From the NCBI RefSeq assembly GCF_900187375.1, contig NZ_FYEW01000002.1, forward strand, positions 1,302,001 through 1,366,000: a stretch of DNA of 64,000 bases. The letters are read 5' to 3'. Origin of the DNA: Hymenobacter gelipurpurascens (GTDB taxonomy: Bacteria > Bacteroidota > Bacteroidia > Cytophagales > Hymenobacteraceae). The notes beneath the pieces are model-generated. The model was not told the DNA's origin. It worked only from the letters and a program-made list of their open reading frames with translations, and did no database searches. This document shows, piece by piece, positions 59,724-64,000 of the stretch; positions within the stretch are counted from its first letter, which is position 1; every line of letters begins with the position of its first letter. A program made the position numbers and the translations under genes.

Positions 59724-60158
59724 CTATAACTCGAAAACCCGCTTTATGGCTTCGACACCTGCATCAAAAGATACTGGCCTAGGATTGTAGATCGGGCTAT
59801 CTATTCCAGTTATCTGCAACCCATCAAATGATTGCAGTTGTAATACGCGAAAGCCTCGGCGGAACACAACGAGCTTACGAAGTTGCGTGTCCAGAATAGC
59901 CAGCTGCTGGTCTTCAAACAAACCCCTCGACCAAAGCGGCAGAGCGACGCGGTAGCATAGAGGCTCCCATATGGGTGGGCCACCGTAGCTACCGGGCAGC
60001 TCAATTTGCTGGCCGTGGGCATCATGCCAGAAGCAGACGCCTATTAACGGGCCTCCCTGCCCTATCTCTCCTAGGCCTCTGTAAACGAGACTTTGCTGAG
60101 AGATGGAGCAGGAATGAGCCTCCGGGAAGCGCCACGGATCATCCAACGCACGCTCCAT
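59724..60158 (-). CDS. hypothetical protein coupled to the RlmI-like gene
   Basis: A 144-residue soluble protein with 'WRFPEAHSCSISQQSLVYRGLGEIG' and a C-terminal 'NPRPVSFDAGVEAIKRVFEL', mostly beta with one C-terminal helix. No family is recognised. Its ATG lies 6 nt after the stop of the RlmI-like gene, so it is the second gene of that operon. Function unknown. Confidence 0.6.
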   Translation of the reverse strand: MERALDDPWRFPEAHSCSISQQSLVYRGLGEIGQGGPLIGVCFWHDAHGQQIELPGSYGGPPIWEPLCYRVALPLWSRGLFEDQQLAILDTQLRKLVVFRRGFRVLQLQSFDGLQITGIDSPIYNPRPVSFDAGVEAIKRVFEL

Positions 60159-60164
60159 GCTGTG

Positions 60165-61352
60165 TTATTCCACGGCCAGCACCAGCCCCTTCAGGTATTC
60201 ACCCTCGGGGTGGAAGAGGCTCACGGGATGGTCGGCGGGTTGGGTGAGGCGGTGCAGGATACGGGCGGGGCGGCCAGCTTCGATGGCGGCCGCCAGCACC
60301 GCACCCTCGAACAGCTCGGCCGAAACTACCTGCGAGCAGCTGAACGTGAACAGCAGCCCACCCGGCGCAATGTGCTTGATGCCGGCCGCATTCAGGCGCT
60401 TATAGCCCATCAGGGCGTTGTGGCGGGCGGAGAGGTGCTTGGCGAAGGCCGGCGGGTCGAGCACGATGAGGTCGTACTGCTCCTCGGTGCTTTTCATGAA
60501 GGTAAACACATCCTGCGCGAAGGCCTCGTGCTTGCCCTCCAGGCCCGTGAGGGCGGCGTTGCGCTCGGTCAGCTCAATAGCTTTTTTGGAGCTATCCACG
60601 GAGTGCACCAACTCGGCGCCGGCCTCCAGGGCATAGCTGCTGAAGCCGCCGGTGTAGCAGAACGTGTTCAGCACGCGGCGGCCCGGTGCGTAGCGGGCCA
60701 GCAGGCTGCGGTTGTCGCGCTGATCAATGAAGAAGCCGGTTTTCTGGCCCGACTCCCAATCGACAGCAAACGGGTGGCCATTCTCGTGCACAATATGCTC
60801 CTGCCCATTGCTTTCCCCGAATAGGTAGCCATTCTGGGCACCGGGCGCGGCCTTGGCGGGCACGGTTTCGGCACTCTTGTCATAGATGGCGCGTAGGCCA
60901 GGTATCACGGCCTGCAGGGCTTCTGCGATGAGCGGACGGGCTTTGTACATGCCGGCGCTGTGGGCCTGCATCACGGCTACGTCGCCGTACACGTCAATGA
61001 TGAGGCCGGGCACGCCGTCGCCCTCGGCGTGGGTGAGGCGGTACACGTTGGTGTTGCCGGTGCCGGTAAGGCCCAGCCCTTGGCGCAGCTGGTAGGCATT
61101 GCGCAGGCGCGCTTCCCAGAAGGCCGCGTCGGGCAGCTGGGCATCGGGGCCGAAATCGAGCATGCGCACGGCAATGGAGCCGGGCGCGTAGTGGCCTACA
61201 CCCAGCAGCTCACCATTGGAGGCCTGCACCAGCACTACTTCGCCTTCTACTACCTCGCCCTGCATGCGGCCAATGGCGCCCGAAAACACCCACGGGTGGC
61301 GACGACGAAGGGATTGATCTTTACCGGGTTTGAGCGTGATAGTGGCGGGCAT
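60165..61352 (-). CDS. class I SAM-dependent rRNA methyltransferase (RlmI-like)
   Basis: A 395-residue protein with an N-terminal PUA-type domain (about 1-75, 'RRRHPWVFSGAIGRMQGEVVEGEVV') and a C-terminal Rossmann methyltransferase. 'SGQKTGFFIDQRDNR' and 'FCYTGGFSSYALEAGA' make the SAM site. 'LIVLDPPAFAK' holds the family DPPxF motif, and a Cys in 'LFTFSCSQVV' is typical of the catalytic region of RlmI/RlmK 23S rRNA m5C methyltransferases. A -7 box lies at 61379-61386. The exact target nucleotide is not known. Confidence 0.92.
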   Translation of the reverse strand: MPATITLKPGKDQSLRRRHPWVFSGAIGRMQGEVVEGEVVLVQASNGELLGVGHYAPGSIAVRMLDFGPDAQLPDAAFWEARLRNAYQLRQGLGLTGTGNTNVYRLTHAEGDGVPGLIIDVYGDVAVMQAHSAGMYKARPLIAEALQAVIPGLRAIYDKSAETVPAKAAPGAQNGYLFGESNGQEHIVHENGHPFAVDWESGQKTGFFIDQRDNRSLLARYAPGRRVLNTFCYTGGFSSYALEAGAELVHSVDSSKKAIELTERNAALTGLEGKHEAFAQDVFTFMKSTEEQYDLIVLDPPAFAKHLSARHNALMGYKRLNAAGIKHIAPGGLLFTFSCSQVVSAELFEGAVLAAAIEAGRPARILHRLTQPADHPVSLFHPEGEYLKGLVLAVE

Positions 61353-61378
61353 GGCTGCAAAAATTGAAAAGCGGACAA

Positions 61379-61386
61379 CAAAGGTA
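61379..61386 (-). promoter_or_regulatory. -7 promoter box for the RlmI-like gene
   Basis: Reverse-strand TACCTTTG is an exact TAnnTTTG match 26 nt before ATG 61352. Confidence 0.6.
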
Positions 61387-61450
61387 CGCCATAGCCCGGC
61401 GGTGGCCTAGCCTCCGGAGTTCTGTTCCCGATGAGGCCGTGGCGCTGTTC

Positions 61451-61996
61451 TTATCCAAACGGGTCGAGATAGGCCACCAAAACTGCCACGGCAGCCAGCC
61501 CCGCCAGAATTGCCCATACCGGACCACCCCAAATCAGTAGGCCTAGCAACGCAATCGGCAACACAATGAGACCTAGCACGCCCAGCACCGTGGTACCCAG
61601 CCCTACTTCTTTGCTGTGCCGAGGACGGGTCACGTTTCGGGCGGCTTGCGCGGCCGGCCGCACGGTGCGCTGCCAGGCCACTACAGGCTGCCGCAGAACC
61701 TCCCGATGCGTCAGACGTGCACGAACCGACTGCCGCGCCGGTGCCAGTGGCTCCGACTGGCCCAGGTGCGCCGCCGTTACCTCTTGCCGGGCTGGTATGG
61801 TAGCCGGCGCTTGGGGCTCCGGTGGAGCCGAGGACCGGACTGGTACTACGGTAGCGGCAGCTCCCGTAGCAGATGGCTGAAACAGATACGCTGGCCGGGT
61901 GCTTTGGCAGCTGGCCAGAGCCAGAGCGCTGGTTATCAGCCCGGCATACACGGTGGAGCGCAGCATCCGGCGGATAGACGGAGTAGAAATCGACAT
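61451..61996 (-). CDS. lipoprotein with C-terminal membrane segments
   Basis: A 181-residue protein from ATG 61996 with lipobox LASC near residue 30, a Pro/Ala/Thr-rich basic linker, and a hydrophobic end with two transmembrane stretches (about 135-155 and 158-176, 'LIVLPIALLGLLIWGGPVWAILAGLAAVAVLVAYLDP'). A lipidated N-terminus with a C-terminal hairpin is typical of small Hymenobacter envelope proteins, in my memory. No function is known. Confidence 0.65.
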   Translation of the reverse strand: MSISTPSIRRMLRSTVYAGLITSALALASCQSTRPAYLFQPSATGAAATVVPVRSSAPPEPQAPATIPARQEVTAAHLGQSEPLAPARQSVRARLTHREVLRQPVVAWQRTVRPAAQAARNVTRPRHSKEVGLGTTVLGVLGLIVLPIALLGLLIWGGPVWAILAGLAAVAVLVAYLDPFG

Positions 61997-62089
61997 AGGG
62001 AGAAGACAGGTTCGCGGCAAGATACTGGTTGCGTGGCTGCGTATACGAGAATCAGGGCACTACCGCCGTACGACTGATGCCGCGCTTGC

Positions 62090-62545
62090 CTAGCCCCGGC
62101 TCACACGACCAAACCACCGCCGGTAGATAGGCCTACGCCAGGCAAACTGCGCCCATATCAGGGGCCGCATTAGCGTATCCAGCAGCCCTAGGCCAGTCCG
62201 GTACTCCAGATCTTCGGTGATGTAGGTACCACCACCGGGCGCGGGCCGCAGCAAGTGGCGGTGGCGCCAGAACCGCAAGGGCTTCGGTAGTTGCTGGCCT
62301 TCATCCACGAAATAGTAGGTGCCATCCGTCTCCACACCGTGGCCAGTAATGAGGCTGGTCCACAATTGGCGCAAGGGCCCCGCGCCTAGCTCCAGGTGCA
62401 CCTCGTCGCCGCGTCGGCAGCCATCGAAGCGCAGCAGACGAAACGGCGGAAACGGCGGGGCAAGGTCCAAAAACAGCTCTCGGGTGAAGCCAGCCCACAC
62501 CTGCGCCGGCGGCGCGGCTACGTGGGTACTCATAGTGAAGTACAT
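62090..62545 (-). CDS. SRPBCC/START-like ligand-binding protein
   Basis: A 151-residue protein from ATG 62545. Its START/SRPBCC-like opening is 'STHVAAPPAQVWAGFTRELFLDLAPPFPPFRLLRFDGCRRGDEVHLEL' and its C-terminal helix 'LLDTLMRPLIWAQFAWRRPIYRRWFG' is characteristic of the CoxG/cyclase-like subfamily. It should bind a hydrophobic ligand. The context gives no substrate. ATG 62560 is an alternative start. Confidence 0.82.
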   Translation of the reverse strand: MYFTMSTHVAAPPAQVWAGFTRELFLDLAPPFPPFRLLRFDGCRRGDEVHLELGAGPLRQLWTSLITGHGVETDGTYYFVDEGQQLPKPLRFWRHRHLLRPAPGGGTYITEDLEYRTGLGLLDTLMRPLIWAQFAWRRPIYRRWFGRVSRG

Positions 62546-62754
62546 ATGAGGTAGTACCACCGCGGTAAGCTCTTTGTTCAGCTGGTAGCCGCTGTTGGTC
62601 TGGCTCGCTCTTGCTTGTTTAACGAGCCTTGATGCAGGATGGCAAAAGAAGCAACTGGATATTTTCCATTATATCCAATTTTTTGTATATATATTTATAG
62701 AACAAGGCTTCCATAACAGGGTGCTCATCAGGTACCGTAATTCTTTATTCTGCC

Positions 62755-63216
62755 ATGAAAAACACGAACACCCTTCTTGGTGCTGGCCTGTTGCTAGCAG
62801 GTGCTGTTTACTTGCTGGGCTCACGCAAAAAAGGAAACCCAAAGCCCAAAGGATTCCCCAAAGGGGACTCCGACAAGCGATTTACAGAGGAATTCAACCC
62901 CAATGCCGGTCAATCCATTCCCGTCTCGGAGGCAACAAAGCTGGCCAAAAAGTATAAGAAGAAATACAAGGACAACACGAGTTCTAACTACTGCAACATC
63001 GAGGTCATTGAGGCCATCAGACAAACCACCGACTGCTATGGCATCCGGATTTACCGCACCCTGGACGACGAGGGCCTCCACGGCATTGCCATAGTCGGGG
63101 TTGATGAACACGGCGTGGACATCCTCAGCGCCAAAGACAACCTGCCAGTAGCGACGCTGGTAGCCGGCAGCTACGAGAAGTGCCCCTATAATTGCGAAGG
63201 AACCCGTCTCACCTAG
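62755..63216 (+). CDS. small membrane-anchored hypothetical protein
   Basis: A 153-residue protein with one N-terminal hydrophobic segment (about 6-21, 'LLGAGLLLAGAVYLLG') followed by Lys/Gly-rich residues, then a domain with 'IRIYRTLDDEGLHGIAIVGVDEHGVDIL' and two cysteines near the end. No family is recognised. The upstream 110 nt are AT-rich. It is probably anchored to the cytoplasmic membrane. Function unknown. Confidence 0.65.
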   Translation: MKNTNTLLGAGLLLAGAVYLLGSRKKGNPKPKGFPKGDSDKRFTEEFNPNAGQSIPVSEATKLAKKYKKKYKDNTSSNYCNIEVIEAIRQTTDCYGIRIYRTLDDEGLHGIAIVGVDEHGVDILSAKDNLPVATLVAGSYEKCPYNCEGTRLT

Positions 63217-63244
63217 TGAAGTGGATAGCGGCGCTGCTACTGGC

Positions 63245-63907
63245 CTAGAAACGATACGTCAGCGTGGGCGTAAGCGTGACCATCTCCAGTGTAGTGACCG
63301 AAATCAGGTAGTAGCCGCGCGCCCGCAGGCCCAGCCGGAAGTGCGTGTCAATCGGTCGCGAGTACTCCAGACCGGCCACCACCCCAGCTTCCTCGGAGTA
63401 GCTATTGCGGCGGTTAATTTCACTCACAGACAGGTAGCGCCCGGTAGTCAGCGTCTGCGAGGCTGTGGTCATGTAGAGCAGCCCGGCGTGGTATTTCCAG
63501 TTGGATTGCGGGCTGAACTGCCGCTCATACACTGCCTGAAAGGCATTATTGATGTAGCGAATGCGCAAGTCGCTTTCCTGCGCATAGCCATACGGGCCTA
63601 TATACTGGGTGAAGTGAACCGGCTTTGAGTTTACGCTTCGGGTGTACTCCAGCGCCACCGAGCTGCTGGGCGTGAGATGGTAGGCCACTTGTCCGCCGCC
63701 CGCTGTACCGAGGAAGTTGGTACGGATATACTCTCCCGAAAATTCCGTTACCTGCGAAGAGGTGAAGAAGTTGCCATTAATACCATAATGGGCCTGCAGA
63801 GAAAAACGTCCGGAAGCCGGCGCTGTACTTTGGGCACAAACACTACTCGCCACAAGCGTTGCCCAGCCAGCCACGGCAACAGTCCGCAGCCAAAAAGAAG
63901 AAGTCAT
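63245..63907 (-). CDS. outer-membrane beta-barrel protein
   Basis: A 220-residue protein with a signal peptide (cleavage near SVCAQ, residue 26) and alternating strands ('SLQAHYGINGNFFTSSQVTEFSG', 'QVAYHLTPSSSVALEYTRSV', 'FRLGLRARGYYLISV'). It ends in Phe ('TLTYRF'), the signal for outer-membrane insertion. No ligand is known. It is the last gene before the window edge, with about 90 nt of noncoding sequence after its start. Confidence 0.82.
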   Translation of the reverse strand: MTSSFWLRTVAVAGWATLVASSVCAQSTAPASGRFSLQAHYGINGNFFTSSQVTEFSGEYIRTNFLGTAGGGQVAYHLTPSSSVALEYTRSVNSKPVHFTQYIGPYGYAQESDLRIRYINNAFQAVYERQFSPQSNWKYHAGLLYMTTASQTLTTGRYLSVSEINRRNSYSEEAGVVAGLEYSRPIDTHFRLGLRARGYYLISVTTLEMVTLTPTLTYRF

Positions 63908-64000
63908 AGAACACCAGGAATAGGAAATTGGTAATATATCCCTAAACTACTATTCTTCCTGCATAACCCAGCGCCCGTTAGTGGCCTACTGCGGCATAAA

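Noticed and set aside
1..64000. CRISPR array or insertion sequence
   Set aside because: No regularly spaced direct repeats and no transposase-like ORF were seen; the repeats present are solitary inverted repeats.

Overview
The window is chromosomal DNA from a member of the Bacteroidota, most likely Hymenobacter or a close relative. Four things point there: high GC for the phylum, Bacteroidota -7 promoter boxes (TAnnTTTG) just upstream of several genes, type IX secretion parts (PorP/SprF, a GldJ-like lipoprotein, a protein with a type A sorting tail), and carotenoid genes next to DUF-rich Cytophagales-type lipoproteins. I saw no rRNA, tRNA, CRISPR array, prophage or complete insertion sequence. 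The species is an inference.

Layout. 1-8.9 kb: lipoproteins and membrane proteins mixed with housekeeping genes (nadC, gpmI, a YjbQ-family protein, prfA). 9.1-14.1 kb: threonine operon thrA-thrB-thrC behind a Thr/Ile-rich leader peptide and a complete attenuator. 14.2-19.8 kb: a c-heme DUF3365 lipoprotein, a YwqK/MORN protein, an FAD oxidoreductase, exonuclease III, an AhpD-like protein and comF. 20-30.4 kb: surface and secretion genes (gldJ-like, porP/sprF, a large AsmA-like protein, DUF4382 lipoprotein, an 1154-residue repeat protein with a T9SS tail). 30.7-35.6 kb: thioredoxin-like, DinB, DUF6970-like, diacylglycerol kinase, GNAT and fumC. 35.9-40.5 kb: an ECF sigma factor translationally overlapped with an anti-sigma/TonB fusion, then a YfbK-like VWA protein. 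41.9-46.7 kb: aromatic amino acid cluster (pheA, aminotransferase, tyrA, DAHP synthase/chorismate mutase) behind two tandem Phe/Tyr-rich leader peptides, each with its own terminator. 46.9-56 kb: hydrolases, a TPR protein, an acyltransferase, a duplicated metallophosphoesterase/outer-membrane-protein cassette, an arylesterase and a thioredoxin pair. 55.9-64 kb: two TetR-like paralogues, two carotenoid genes, an RlmI-like methyltransferase and small envelope proteins.

Two biosynthetic clusters appear to be controlled by ribosome-mediated attenuation. In thr, a leader with seven Thr and three Ile codons precedes three mutually exclusive stems. In the aromatic cluster the attenuators sit in series: leader 1 (3 Phe, 4 Tyr), terminator 1, leader 2 (4 Phe, 5 Tyr), terminator 2, pheA. 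The DAHP synthase carries a fused type II chorismate mutase and so supplies the activity that the monofunctional PheA and TyrA lack.

Two genome-wide signals overlie the genes. The 9-mer ACTGGCCTA or its complement TAGGCCAGT occurs roughly 30 times or more by eye, and its palindromic core GGCCTAGGCC at least nine times, both far above my hand estimate of chance. Intergenic spaces also hold a family of near-perfect inverted repeats whose arms begin GTCAT; their sequence differs between copies but both arms of each copy match.
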